This document shows, one piece after another, positions 24,149 through 33,240 of a stretch of DNA of 64,000 nt. Made by a program: the position numbers and the translations under genes. The DNA comes from Bacteriovorax sp. BAL6_X (GTDB taxonomy: Bacteria; Bdellovibrionota; Bacteriovoracia; Bacteriovoracales; Bacteriovoracaceae). Positions within the stretch are counted from its first letter, which is position 1. Each line of letters opens with the position of its first letter. The notes beneath the pieces were generated by a model. That model had not been told where the DNA came from and ran no database searches. It was given only the letters and a program-made list of their open reading frames with translations. The stretch is from NCBI RefSeq assembly GCF_000443995.1, contig NZ_AUMC01000010.1, positions 496,001 to 560,000 of the forward strand. The letters run 5' to 3'.

Positions 24149-25018
24149 TTATTTCTCAAGGTGTTTAGATGCTTTTAATATTGTCTTAATTAACATTTTT
24201 ACATGGTCTTGCAAATATTCCCAATGATGAAGATAAAGTGGAATATTAAAATCCATACTAGGGTTCATTTGTATAAGCTTTTGAGATTTTAACTCTTTTT
24301 CAATATCCATATATGGTAATAGGCCATATCCAAATCCACTAGTCACAGCTTTCTTAAAACTCGAAACAGAAGGGAGATTATTGATTCTTGTGAAGCTATC
24401 AATTCCAAAATTATCCTTTAAGTATTTATGTTGAACCTTATCGTATTTATCAAAAACAACTAATGGAGCATTAGCGAGAGTCGTTTTATTGACTCCATCC
24501 TTGAAGAACTCTTTGTAGAATCCTTTTGAACATACAAGTGAGTACTTCATACTCCCTAAGAAGATCGAATTATGACTAGGAAGTGACTTTTCTGACGAGC
24601 TAATACACATATCGACTTGGCCACTTTTTAAATAGTTAAGTGTGTTATCCTGATCATCAGCAATTATTTGTAATGTTATCTTGCTTGCGAGATCTTTATT
24701 TCCCAAAGCCTCCAAAAAGTAGAGGTCAAGACTATCCCTATTGATGGCCAATTTAATAATAGGTCGTATTTGTTTATTATGAATGATTTCAGCTTCTAGG
24801 CTCATAACTTTTCTTAATAAATTTAAATACTCCTCTCCTGACTTTGTTGCTGTATAAGGGGCCATTCTAACGAGTAGTTTACTTCCCACATATGATTCAA
24901 AGCTTTGTATTCTCTGAGAGACAGCTGGTTGGGATATTCCTAATGCTTTTGATGCTAGTTCAAAACTTTGAAGTTCAATAACTAGTTGTAAAGCTCTAAG
25001 TGCTTGATAGTCTATCAT
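24149..25018 (-). CDS. LysR-family regulator, ArgP-like, of the divergent lysE gene
   Basis: A 289-residue LysR protein. The N-terminal winged helix is YQALRALQLVIELQSFELASKALGISQPAVSQRIQSFESYVGSKLLVR, followed by an effector-binding domain of about 200 residues with a GYGLLPYMDIEKEL stretch. The helix-turn-helix pattern is close to ArgP/IciA, which controls the lysine/arginine exporter ArgO. It lies divergent from a LysE-type exporter with a single operator-like site between them, a textbook arrangement of regulator and exporter. An AAGGAAA site precedes the ATG. Confidence 0.86.
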   Translation of the reverse strand: MIDYQALRALQLVIELQSFELASKALGISQPAVSQRIQSFESYVGSKLLVRMAPYTATKSGEEYLNLLRKVMSLEAEIIHNKQIRPIIKLAINRDSLDLYFLEALGNKDLASKITLQIIADDQDNTLNYLKSGQVDMCISSSEKSLPSHNSIFLGSMKYSLVCSKGFYKEFFKDGVNKTTLANAPLVVFDKYDKVQHKYLKDNFGIDSFTRINNLPSVSSFKKAVTSGFGYGLLPYMDIEKELKSQKLIQMNPSMDFNIPLYLHHWEYLQDHVKMLIKTILKASKHLEK

Positions 25019-25032
25019 AAGATTTCCTTATT

Positions 25033-25051
25033 ATTGATAATAATTATCAAT
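25033..25051. promoter_or_regulatory. LysR-type operator between argP-like and lysE-like genes
   Basis: The palindrome ATTGATAA-TAA-TTATCAAT lies 15 bases before the regulator start and 50 before the exporter start; the arms are perfect over 8 bases. It fits the LysR T-N11-A box (ATTGATAATAATTATCAAT), and positions allow control of both genes. Confidence 0.6.
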
Positions 25052-25100
25052 TTTATTTATATCATAAATTGGAATAATATATAAGTCAGTAGGAGTTATT

Positions 25101-25736
25101 ATGTTTGCTATTTTTTCACAAGGATTTTTATTACAAGCTAGTCTAATCCTAGCATTAGGAGCTCAGAATCTATTTGTGATAGATGTGGGTTTAAAAAAGA
25201 ATAATCATATATTGGCAGCTACCATTTGTTCGATTTGTGATGTCGCTTTAATTCTACTTGGTGTCTTGGGTGTATCAGCACTACTTGTTAAAACTCCAAT
25301 TTTTAAAGTTGGAGTCGGTGGAGTGGGAGCATTGTTCTTACTTTACTATTCATATTTAAAACTTAAGGAGTCATTCTTTGGTATTGAAATGAAAAAAGAT
25401 GGCAAAACGGAAAGGTTATCAAAAAAGCTAATTATTTTAACTACATTAAGTTTTACGTTGTTGAATCCACATGTCTATATTGATACTTTTTTTCTCGTTG
25501 GAGGTTACTCTACGAAATTTGAGTCAATAAAAGATAAGCTAACTTTTGGATTTGGAGCAGGTCTATTTTCAATGCTTTGGTTTTATTTTTTAGCATACTT
25601 CTCATCAAGGTTTTCAACATTTTTAACGAAAGAAAAAAATTTAAAAAAAGTCTCTTTTTTTACTGGTCTAATACTAGCATATTTAGCTTATATGCTAGGG
25701 TTTGATGCATATAGAGAGCTAATCAATAACTTATAG
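25101..25736 (+). CDS. LysE/ArgO-type amino-acid exporter
   Basis: A 211-residue membrane protein with about six hydrophobic segments. The family signature near the start is SLILALGAQNLFVIDVGLKKNNH, which fits the conserved 'P...L.LGAQN.FVI..GL.....' of LysE/ArgO. FTLLNPHVYIDTFFLVGG is the second conserved loop, as in ArgO (L.WLNPH.YLDT). Expected to export lysine or arginine, under control of the divergent LysR regulator. TAGGAG precedes the ATG. Confidence 0.88.
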   Translation: MFAIFSQGFLLQASLILALGAQNLFVIDVGLKKNNHILAATICSICDVALILLGVLGVSALLVKTPIFKVGVGGVGALFLLYYSYLKLKESFFGIEMKKDGKTERLSKKLIILTTLSFTLLNPHVYIDTFFLVGGYSTKFESIKDKLTFGFGAGLFSMLWFYFLAYFSSRFSTFLTKEKNLKKVSFFTGLILAYLAYMLGFDAYRELINNL

Positions 25737-25745
25737 GAGATTAAT

Positions 25746-26117
25746 ATGAATAATAGTTCCTCATGGATTATTCTTATTTTGGCCGGATTATTAGAGATTT
25801 GCTGGGCCGTTGGACTAAAGTATAGTAGTGGTTTTACAAAACTAATTCCTTCGTTATTTACAGTGTTTACTTTAATTGGAAGTATGTTGCTATTAGCGAA
25901 GGCCACTCAAGTTCTGCCCATTGGAACTGCTTATGGTGTTTGGGTTGGTATTGGTGCACTTGGGGCGGCCATTCTTGGAGTCGTGTTATTTAAAGAAGAA
26001 ATTACATTATATAGATTTATCTTCTTAGCACTTTTACTAATCTCGATTATCGGTTTGAAAATTACATCATCACCTCAAACTGATGTCACTAGTCTTGAGG
26101 AAAATATTCATGTTTAG
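25746..26117 (+). CDS. SMR-family transporter, SugE/Gdx-like
   Basis: A 123-residue protein with four hydrophobic helices. It starts SSSWIILILAGLLEICWAVGLKYSSGFTKLIPS; the Glu in the first helix (LLEICWA) is the essential proton/substrate carboxylate of SMR pumps. The later AKATQVLPIGTAYGVWVGIGALGAAILGVVLFKE is typical of SugE/Gdx guanidinium exporters. It is downstream of lysE by 9 bases and overlaps the PaiB-like gene by 8 bases, suggesting an operon. Confidence 0.85.
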   Translation: MNNSSSWIILILAGLLEICWAVGLKYSSGFTKLIPSLFTVFTLIGSMLLLAKATQVLPIGTAYGVWVGIGALGAAILGVVLFKEEITLYRFIFLALLLISIIGLKITSSPQTDVTSLEENIHV

Positions 26118-26709
26118 ACCTAAGCATTTTAAAGAAGATGAAAGGGAGAAGCTCTTAACATTAATTGATAATTACCCACTAGGACTAATTGTTACAGATG
26201 ACTTTGAAGCTAATCTTGTTCCTATGACCATTTCAGTTGAGTCAGGAGATTTATACTTAAATTGTCATGTTGCTAAAATAAACACCCAGTTGAAAAGTAT
26301 TGAAAGAAAAAATAACCTTCTTATTGTATTTAGAGGACCTGAGGGCTACGTTACTCCAAACGTTTATGAGACTAAGAAGAAACATGGAAAAGCTGTACCA
26401 ACTTGGAATTACTCAATGGTGCAAGCTCAAGGAACAGCTTCGATTATAAATGAAAGAGAATGGATTTTAGATCAAATAAATGAGTTAACTAATAAAATGG
26501 AATCTAAAGAAAGTAACCCATGGAAAGTTACTGATGCACCAAGTGAATATATAGAATCAATGTTAAAGGCTGTTGTAGGCATTAGGTTAAAAGTTGAAAA
26601 ATTAGAAGGTGTCTTTAAGCTTAGTCAGAACCAACCTGTTGAAAATCGTTTGGGTATTAGAAAATACTTTAAAGATCGAGGAAATACTTCGATGTCAAAA
26701 CTAATATAG
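26110..26709 (+). CDS. PaiB-like FMN-binding negative regulator
   Basis: A 199-residue protein: MFRPKHFKEDE, a short 'LGLIVT' strand, LNCHVAKINTQLKS (family 'H.A..N.Q') and GPEGYVTPNVYETKKKHGKAVPTWNYSMVQAQGTA (family 'GP..Y..P..Y..K......VPTWNY..V...G'). This is PaiB, an FMN-binding split-barrel protein linked to regulation of degradative enzymes in Bacillus. The ATG at 26110 overlaps the SMR stop by 8 bases; an earlier start at 26083 would add 9 residues inside the SMR gene. Confidence 0.85.
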   Translation: MFRPKHFKEDEREKLLTLIDNYPLGLIVTDDFEANLVPMTISVESGDLYLNCHVAKINTQLKSIERKNNLLIVFRGPEGYVTPNVYETKKKHGKAVPTWNYSMVQAQGTASIINEREWILDQINELTNKMESKESNPWKVTDAPSEYIESMLKAVVGIRLKVEKLEGVFKLSQNQPVENRLGIRKYFKDRGNTSMSKLI

Positions 26710-27062
26710 AATATAAGAATATTCATCAGCTGATTTGGAGCCGAATAGTGAGATTGCGCCGGAGAATTAAGATGCAATGCTAGAGGGGGATCTGGAAAAG
26801 AGACTATTGCATATTTAGAACAAGAACAGAGTTTAAATCAAGATGATCTTCGCGCGGGGACGAATTAGTTCAAATTGAATTAAGGTGTTAGCACAGGAGT
26901 GTTAATGATCTATACACTCACAATTTTTTTCAACACTTTATCTAGCCGACAATCCATAACTAGCTGATTATCCACGCCTCAAGAGCCTACTTCTTAGTAA
27001 AAACTGGCTTTACTCTTGCATTATCTATTTACTGATACAATTCTTTTTAAAGTTTGGGGATT
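26710..27062. other. 353-base intergenic region without recognised gene
   Basis: No frame with a credible start and site was seen. One short frame contains GGSGKET, which recalls a P-loop, but the reading frame is closed within about 32 codons. No palindromic operator or hairpin terminator was clear. The region may carry the promoter of the papain-like protease gene. Confidence 0.4.
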
Positions 27063-28682
27063 ATGAAGCGCTCATTATTTTTATTCACAATTTTTGTCAT
27101 GCAGTCATCTGTGTGCAATTTAGTAAAAGCGAGTGGGCACGTAATACCGTCCACTCTGGATTTAAGAAGTATTCAGTCTTCAGTTAAAAATCAAGGAAAT
27201 CGAGGGGCGTGTACATTCTTTAGTGCTACCTCTTTATTAGAAAGCGAAATAATCAAACAGCAAAATATTGAGATAAATATCTCAGAACAATTTATGATTT
27301 ACACTACCAAGAACTATGATGGTTATGGAGCATTGGAAGAAGGCTCAAGTGTTATTAGGAATCTTTATGCAGCAAAAAAGTATGGGATTACTTTTGAACA
27401 GGATCTTCCTTATCAACAAAGCTGGTTCTCACCAGGTATGCCATGTTCAGAGGACTCAGCTGGCACTTCATCTGGTTATGAATGCTACCACCATAATAGC
27501 AGTGTCGATAAAAATAGAATTATCTCATTAGGCAATAATTTAGAAATCATTGATATAGACGATAATATAAATCAAAGATCAGATCTAATTATTTCATACC
27601 TCTCTAAAAATAAAAGGCCAGTATCTGTTAATATCGTAATTAACGATGACATAATGCTTAGTTCGAAAAATGGAGATATCAAATATAATTCGAAGCTAAG
27701 AGATGAGTGCAATACTTATAGTATGTGTTTTGCTCACTCCATCGTCATCACAGGTTATAACCTTAAAGATAAAACTTTTAAGTTTAAAAATAGCTATGGA
27801 AACAGCTGGGGAAGTAATGGATATGGAACAATTGCTTTTGAGTATATTAATAAACTCTATGGGGCCCCTCAAATTATGGCCGTCGAGCTAAAGAAAAAAT
27901 GGAAGCTTATTAAGCCGAAATTGCCTGTTACTATATCTCCTAAGGTATCAGTGAAATCAGATATTGACTTTGATGGTAGAGATATAAATGTAAAAGTCAA
28001 TGGTAGGGTAGAGTACTTACCAAAATCGCAATTTAAAATTCAGTTTTCAGTTGTAAGGATTGCTGATGCTGGTGAACCAAAAATAGTTTCACTAGATAAT
28101 AACTTTATTAACTTGTATCAATATGCAACAACCGATGACTTTGGAATCCTTGTTTTAGATGAGATTAAAAAAGTAAGCTTTAAAAATGTAAGACATAAAC
28201 TCACGAAACTAAATGAAGAGCTCTACTTATTTACTCTTATTAATAAAGTAAGTGATAGAGAAGATGAAAATCTTGACTATACCTTTAGTAAACTCACTTT
28301 TCCCGCTTATGTGGAAACATTCAAAGACTGTTCTGAAGCATCAAAAACAGGCCTTAATCCTGACAAACAACAATGTTTTGATAAGTTTAAGGGCAGCTAC
28401 ACACTACAAGAGTGTCTATCTCATGCAACGGGGTTTGATATTATCTATATGGATAAGATTGCTAGTTGTTTTAAAGAGCTTAAGGGGCAATCTAACTTTG
28501 GACAATGTAGTAGCTTCATCAGATCAATTCCTGAGAGCATGGACAAGTATACTCAACTCGAAAACTGTAAAGATATCTATGAGGGCGAATACACTATATA
28601 CGAGTGTAATCATTCTGCAAGATTAATATCTGATGCATACTATAGAGAAAAACAGCTAACGAGATGTGAATTAGGGTTTTAA
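27063..28682 (+). CDS. Secreted papain-like (C1A) cysteine protease with Cys-rich tail
   Basis: A 539-residue protein with a signal peptide (MKRSLFLFTIFVMQSSVCNLVKA). The catalytic residues are in family positions: Q44 (VKNQGNRG), C50 (GACTFF), H225 (CFAHSIVITGYN) and N243 (FKNSYGNSWGSNGYG), which is a complete C1A set. A beta-rich middle and a C-terminal region of about 130 residues with many cysteines follow; this tail is not recognised. It is probably exported to act on host or prey proteins. A TTG at 27054 is an alternative start. Nothing ties it to a neighbour. Confidence 0.85.
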   Translation: MKRSLFLFTIFVMQSSVCNLVKASGHVIPSTLDLRSIQSSVKNQGNRGACTFFSATSLLESEIIKQQNIEINISEQFMIYTTKNYDGYGALEEGSSVIRNLYAAKKYGITFEQDLPYQQSWFSPGMPCSEDSAGTSSGYECYHHNSSVDKNRIISLGNNLEIIDIDDNINQRSDLIISYLSKNKRPVSVNIVINDDIMLSSKNGDIKYNSKLRDECNTYSMCFAHSIVITGYNLKDKTFKFKNSYGNSWGSNGYGTIAFEYINKLYGAPQIMAVELKKKWKLIKPKLPVTISPKVSVKSDIDFDGRDINVKVNGRVEYLPKSQFKIQFSVVRIADAGEPKIVSLDNNFINLYQYATTDDFGILVLDEIKKVSFKNVRHKLTKLNEELYLFTLINKVSDREDENLDYTFSKLTFPAYVETFKDCSEASKTGLNPDKQQCFDKFKGSYTLQECLSHATGFDIIYMDKIASCFKELKGQSNFGQCSSFIRSIPESMDKYTQLENCKDIYEGEYTIYECNHSARLISDAYYREKQLTRCELGF

Positions 28683-28810
28683 GATGACCGCATAAAAGAA
28701 ATCTCGATTAATGAAAGTCGATTGAAGAAGTAGAGTTTCTATAACTACTAGATATTTTTTTATTAATTCTTTCTTTCGAAAATTCATCATAATGTACTAA
28801 TATATACCTA

Positions 28811-28826
28811 CTGACAGCTCTGTCAG
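28811..28826. promoter_or_regulatory. 16-base inverted repeat upstream of the redoxin gene
   Basis: CTGACAG-CT-CTGTCAG has perfect 7-base arms and lies 88 bases upstream of the redoxin ATG. The shape is typical of TetR-family operators. No TetR-family gene lies next to it, so the regulator would act from elsewhere. Confidence 0.4.
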
Positions 28827-28913
28827 ACCTTGCCTCTAATGGCCTTTTGTATGATCATTTAAATATTATTAGTTTTTAAAAAAACAATCGTCTGTTTTAC
28901 ATTGAGGTATTAG

Positions 28914-29375
28914 ATGAAGGCCAAAGCCTTAGTTGTAGACAAGTGGGTGAATTGTAAAGATGGCCATGAGTTAGATGTAGAAGGTCCTGGGATAAAAATA
29001 ATTCATGCCTTTCAAATGCTATGCCCTGGCTGTGTTTATCGTGGAATTCCTCAGTGTATTGAATTATATAAAAAATATAATTCTGAAAATGTCATAGTCG
29101 TAGGACTTCACACTGTTTTTGAAAACCATCATGCAATGACTCCTGATTGTTTGGATGTTTTTATCAAGGAATGGAGACTTCCATTTCCAATAGGGATAGA
29201 TAAGCGAATAGAGGGGAATAAGATTCCTGAAACGATGAAAGCTTATCAACTTCAGGGGACGCCAAGCCTAATTATTATTGACCACTTAGGAGAAATTCAA
29301 CTCCAGCATTTTGGTTATATTGAGCAAGAGAAATTAGAAACATTTATCGATCATCTTATAAATAATATGACATAA
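28914..29375 (+). CDS. Thioredoxin-fold redoxin (CPGC)
   Basis: A 153-residue protein with thioredoxin fold: IHAFQMLCPGCVYRGIPQCIELYKKY carries C37 and C40 in a CPGC active site, and GTPSLIIIDHLGEIQLQHFGYI is the cis-Pro strand with its following hairpin. It resembles AhpC/TSA-type redoxins and thiol-disulphide oxidoreductases. There is no signal peptide, so it is cytoplasmic. It is 16 bases upstream of the AhpD-like gene, so both probably serve peroxide reduction or thiol repair. Confidence 0.8.
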   Translation: MKAKALVVDKWVNCKDGHELDVEGPGIKIIHAFQMLCPGCVYRGIPQCIELYKKYNSENVIVVGLHTVFENHHAMTPDCLDVFIKEWRLPFPIGIDKRIEGNKIPETMKAYQLQGTPSLIIIDHLGEIQLQHFGYIEQEKLETFIDHLINNMT

Positions 29376-29391
29376 CTAATAAGGAGGAATT

Positions 29392-29928
29392 ATGTCTCGA
29401 ATTGAAATAAAAGAACCTTCTCAAACATCAGGAAGTCATGCCGAAATCTTCTCTCAAATAAATGATGCTTTTGGTACAGTTCCAAATATGTTTAAGGTAA
29501 TAGGTAATTCTGAAGTCGCTCTTGAAAGTATGTGGAATTCTTTTGGAGCATTAGCAAAAGGAAAACTTGGAGCTAAGTTAGGTGAGCAAATTGCTGTGCT
29601 GGTTGCAGATATTAATAGATGTGAATATTGTTTGTCAGCGCATACAGCTCTAGGGAAAAAAGCTGGCGCATCAGAGGATGAAATGAGAGCAGCACAATCT
29701 TGTGAATCAAACGACCCTAGAACTCAGGCGGCCCTTCTTTTTTCAAGAAAGATTGTTCAAAATAGAGGTGCCATTGATAGTAGTGATGTTGATGAGGTAA
29801 AAGCGGCAGGGTTTAATGATGAAGAGGTCGCTGAGATCTTAGCTCATGTTGCGCTCAATATTTTTACAAATTATACTAACGTATCCTTTGCCGTACCATT
29901 GGACTTTCCAAAAGTTAATCTTCGTTAA
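29392..29928 (+). CDS. Carboxymuconolactone decarboxylase/AhpD-family protein
   Basis: A 178-residue protein. The AhpD core has GEQIAVLVADINRCEYCLSAHTALGKKAG with the C77-x-x-C80-xxx-H84 redox motif. FTNYTNVSFAVPLDFP is the C-terminal family segment of peroxidase-related CMD proteins. AhpD-type proteins pass electrons to peroxiredoxins, which fits the neighbouring redoxin gene. AAGGAGG precedes the ATG. Confidence 0.87.
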   Translation: MSRIEIKEPSQTSGSHAEIFSQINDAFGTVPNMFKVIGNSEVALESMWNSFGALAKGKLGAKLGEQIAVLVADINRCEYCLSAHTALGKKAGASEDEMRAAQSCESNDPRTQAALLFSRKIVQNRGAIDSSDVDEVKAAGFNDEEVAEILAHVALNIFTNYTNVSFAVPLDFPKVNLR

Positions 29929-29945
29929 ATTTAATAAAGAATAGG

Positions 29946-29965
29946 CCGAGATTTTCAAATCTCGG
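29946..29965 (+). terminator. Hairpin behind the redoxin/AhpD-like operon
   Basis: CCGAGATTT (29946-29954) pairs perfectly with AAATCTCGG (29957-29965). The bases behind it (TCTCTCTTAAT) are pyrimidine-rich but the T-run is weak. Confidence 0.55.
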
Positions 29966-30133
29966 TCTCTCTTAATATTCGTTATTCTCTTCAAATATAG
30001 ATTGAAATTTACTGAGTTAGCTTAATGTAAGTGTCTAATATTTAGACATTATTAACATATTTTCACTCCCTGACAAAGATGATCAAAATCATATTATAGT
30101 TAATTTAATTAACCATTCAACTCAGGAGAAGAT

Positions 30134-30964
30134 ATGAAAAAGCTATCAGTGGCCCTAGTTCTAACTGCCAATATTTTTGCTAATAATTATCAAATTAGTC
30201 ATTCGCATTTAAATGAGATCACTCAAGATAGTGAAGCTGTTTTTAAGCCTATTGCTATCGAGGAAAGGGCGGTAGATGAAAAGTCTAGGCTTGATGGTGT
30301 TAGAAAGAAAATTGTAATTACATATTCCAATTTAAGATACTCTGATGTTGAAACTGAATATAATGTTAATCGCGAGGATGAAAATCTTTATAACCTTAGC
30401 AATGAAGAAATTAATGAAATGCTTAAGGAGAATACTGTTTTAGAAGATGGTAGAAAAATCTCCATTGAATATTTAGTAACAGATAAATTTAGTATTGAAC
30501 TATCAGATACCTATAGAAAGTATAGTATGAATGGGCGTCATGTTGGGTACACGGAAGGAGGTTTTTTAGAAGAAGACCGTAGCGATGTGTATGAAATAAA
30601 AAATACGACAGAGTTAAATGATATACAGTTAGGTGTTAAATACGCAATTCGTCTGATAGATACGCCAGAGTTCAAACTTGATATTAGCCCTGGAGTGAGT
30701 GCTGGTGTTGTGCACGTGAAGTCTGATTCAAAAACTTATTATAATGGAGAGAAGTACGAAGAAAATCATTATAACGATATTGGAGGCTACTCTTACGGTG
30801 TCTCTCTTGAGGCAAAAGCAATTTTCTGGGACCGTTTCTTTGTTTCGGTTGGTGCTGAAAGTAGAAGTTATGTTATTGCTCCTCAAGAGTATAGCGATGG
30901 GTTCTCTCAGCAGATTGATCAAAGTGGTGTAAATATATTTCTAGGTGTCGGTGTCCGATTCTAA
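30134..30964 (+). CDS. Outer-membrane beta-barrel-like protein
   Basis: A 276-residue protein with a signal peptide (MKKLSVALVLTANIFA). Alternating hydrophobic and polar strands (IVITYSNLRYSDVETEY, KISIEYLVTDKFSIELSDTYRKY, DIQLGVKYAIRL, YGVSLEAKAIF, RFFVSVGAESRSYV, INIFLGVGVRF-like end) and a final Phe fit an 8-10-strand barrel. I do not recognise a named family. GGAGAAG precedes the ATG. Confidence 0.62.
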   Translation: MKKLSVALVLTANIFANNYQISHSHLNEITQDSEAVFKPIAIEERAVDEKSRLDGVRKKIVITYSNLRYSDVETEYNVNREDENLYNLSNEEINEMLKENTVLEDGRKISIEYLVTDKFSIELSDTYRKYSMNGRHVGYTEGGFLEEDRSDVYEIKNTTELNDIQLGVKYAIRLIDTPEFKLDISPGVSAGVVHVKSDSKTYYNGEKYEENHYNDIGGYSYGVSLEAKAIFWDRFFVSVGAESRSYVIAPQEYSDGFSQQIDQSGVNIFLGVGVRF

Positions 30965-31108
30965 TTCTATTTCATACTAGCTCCTATGTTTAATAGGAGC
31001 TAACTTTTTCTACTTTTCTTATCTTTAATTCCAAATACTTTTAATTTATTTGCTCAAATTCTAAACTTTCTTGGCTTTATTTCGATAAGAAGTTAGGAGA
31101 GAGGTTTA

Positions 31109-32653
31109 ATGTTTAATGATATAAAGAATTTTTCTTACATTTTTTTTTTGATAATTTTTATGAGTTGTGATGGGAGTATATTCTTCGAATTTGACCTCAG
31201 AAACTCACCGTCGGCCCTTACTAAAAAGATCTTGTTCGGAGCGAATTCTCTAAGTGGAGGGAGTGAGAGTTTTGGTACGGCAGGACATGATTTATGTAAT
31301 GCCATTACAGTGGATACAGGCGGAAATTTATATTGTGCGGGATTTACTACTGATGCGATAGAACCTGGGGCCCTTGTTGATTCGACAGGAGATGCCTTTG
31401 TTATGAAAATAGGTCCTTCAGGTGATTTAATATGGGTTACACAACTAGACTCCACTAAACCAGAAATTAATAACTCTGAAGAACTTGATGTTTGCCAAGC
31501 TGTTAAAGTCGACAATATGGGAAATGTTTACTGTGGAGGTTATACTCACAGTAACTTTGTTGAACCCAATGGGTCGGGAAGTAGTAAAGATGCGTTTGTA
31601 GCGAAACTCTCAAGTGATGGCTCGATAACCTGGGTCAGGCACTTTGGTCAAAATACTGCATCATCTTCAATTCATATTAACAATCTATCCGGTGAGGATG
31701 GATGTAATGATATCGCTATAGATGGAGCTGGGAATATATATTGTGGAGGTTCCTCAGATGGTAATTTTGCAGAACCTAATGGTGGAAGTTACGATATTAT
31801 AGTTACTAAGCTAGACACAGATGGTGATATTTTGTGGGCCACTCAGCTTGGTAGTACTAGCTTAAGCTCAGGTGAATCATCAGCGAAAGATAGTTGTGAA
31901 AGTTTAGATATTGATAACTCTGGTAATATTTACTGTGGTGGATATACCGAAGGGAATTTAAATGAGGCTATATCTGGATCTTATGATGCTGTCGTAGTTA
32001 AATTTAATAATAGTGGTGCGCTAGACTGGATAACACAATTGGGGAGTGCTACAGGAGTTTCTCGTGGAGATGACTACTCTGCAGGAGAAAATTGTGGTGC
32101 ATTGTCTGTTGCCAAAAATGGCAACTCTATATACTGTGCTGGAGAGACTCAAGGAGCAACTTCCGATATAAATGCTGGCGGATATGATTTATTTGCTTTT
32201 AATATCAATCCTTCTACAGGGAATGTAAATTGGGTTACCCAATTGGGTGATACTCGTGAACAAAGCTTTGCTGGCCACGATTACTCAGGTAATGAAAGCT
32301 GTACTTCTAAAGTCGTAGGTCTAGTAACAAGTGGAATTTCTGACGTTGATACGGATGGTAATTTTTATGTTAGCTGCTCTACAAACGGCAGTACAGTTGA
32401 GAGCTACACTGGGGCCGGAAGCTTATTTATAACTAAGTTCTCTCCAACTGGTAATATAGACTGGGTTACACAATTTGGTGACTCTTACGATGGAACTAGT
32501 GGTTCAGCTATCCCTATGGGACTCAAAGTTTATAATGATAAGTTAGTTGTTTCAGGTCTATCCATTTCTCAAGATTTTCTCGGAGAAACTTCTAATAATA
32601 CAAGTGGCTACGATCCCTTTATATTAATTATGAATACAGATGGTTCGTATTAG
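31109..32653 (+). CDS. SBBP-type beta-propeller lipoprotein
   Basis: A 514-residue lipoprotein (signal ending in LIIFMSC). About seven repeats of an SBBP-like unit follow: a D.C.AI.VD..GN.YC.G.T segment, then DAFV.KL..DG.I.WV.QLG. This repeat type makes beta-propellers in secreted or surface proteins of uncertain function. The Cys in YCGG and DxC positions repeats in most units. GGAGAGAGG precedes the ATG. It is convergent with the OmpA-domain gene. Confidence 0.78.
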   Translation: MFNDIKNFSYIFFLIIFMSCDGSIFFEFDLRNSPSALTKKILFGANSLSGGSESFGTAGHDLCNAITVDTGGNLYCAGFTTDAIEPGALVDSTGDAFVMKIGPSGDLIWVTQLDSTKPEINNSEELDVCQAVKVDNMGNVYCGGYTHSNFVEPNGSGSSKDAFVAKLSSDGSITWVRHFGQNTASSSIHINNLSGEDGCNDIAIDGAGNIYCGGSSDGNFAEPNGGSYDIIVTKLDTDGDILWATQLGSTSLSSGESSAKDSCESLDIDNSGNIYCGGYTEGNLNEAISGSYDAVVVKFNNSGALDWITQLGSATGVSRGDDYSAGENCGALSVAKNGNSIYCAGETQGATSDINAGGYDLFAFNINPSTGNVNWVTQLGDTREQSFAGHDYSGNESCTSKVVGLVTSGISDVDTDGNFYVSCSTNGSTVESYTGAGSLFITKFSPTGNIDWVTQFGDSYDGTSGSAIPMGLKVYNDKLVVSGLSISQDFLGETSNNTSGYDPFILIMNTDGSY

Positions 32654-32667
32654 AGATATATACTTTA

Positions 32668-33231
32668 TCATTCTATCTCTACTTTAACACGTCGGTTTTT
32701 CGAATAGGCCTCTTTATTTGTTCCAAAGGCCGTTGGGTGATCCTCTCCCCAGTTTTCTAATTCGAAATTGGTCTTCACTGATAGCGATTCGAAGCACTTC
32801 TTTATTGCGTTAACTCTTCTTGTAGATAAAGCTTTGTTGTATTCTTTAGAACCCCTAGCATCAGCGTAACCAGTTAATCTAATTGTATTTATTTTTTCTA
32901 TTCTACTAACGATTGAAACGATCTTTATTAGCTCTTCATCAGAAATTTCATCACTGTCAAATTCAAAGTGAACTTCAAACTCTTTTTCGATGTCGATTTT
33001 TTTTGATTTTAATTCAATTGAACTATTTAATCTCTCTTGACATGATTTTCTTATCTTTTCTTTAATTGATGATTGAGGAGGAGTCTCTTGAATGGCCTTA
33101 TCGTCTTTACGCTTACAATATCCTAAAAGTAGGAGGGCCAATAAGATAATAAGAATTATTATATAGTAAATAGACTTTTTGTTCTTATTGTTATTTTTAT
33201 TTGTTGCTAATTTGTCGTTAGATTTTGTCAT
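32668..33231 (-). CDS. Inner-membrane-anchored OmpA-like peptidoglycan-binding protein
   Basis: A 187-residue protein with a Lys/Asn-rich N-terminus, one membrane helix (about residues 22-43, IYYIIILIILLALLLLGYC) and an OmpA-like C-terminal domain: EVHFEFDSDEISDEELIKI, INTIRLTGYADARGSKEYNKALSTRRVNAIKKCF and NRRVKVEIE. The domain binds peptidoglycan. The gene follows the barrel gene by 9 bases, so the pair probably forms an envelope unit. Confidence 0.82.
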   Translation of the reverse strand: MTKSNDKLATNKNNNKNKKSIYYIIILIILLALLLLGYCKRKDDKAIQETPPQSSIKEKIRKSCQERLNSSIELKSKKIDIEKEFEVHFEFDSDEISDEELIKIVSIVSRIEKINTIRLTGYADARGSKEYNKALSTRRVNAIKKCFESLSVKTNFELENWGEDHPTAFGTNKEAYSKNRRVKVEIE

Positions 33232-33240
33232 CGCTCTTTC

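Noticed and set aside
26770-26870. GGSGKET P-loop-like stretch in an intergenic frame
   Set aside because: The frame is closed within about 32 codons, with no start and no other conserved segment; chance is likely.
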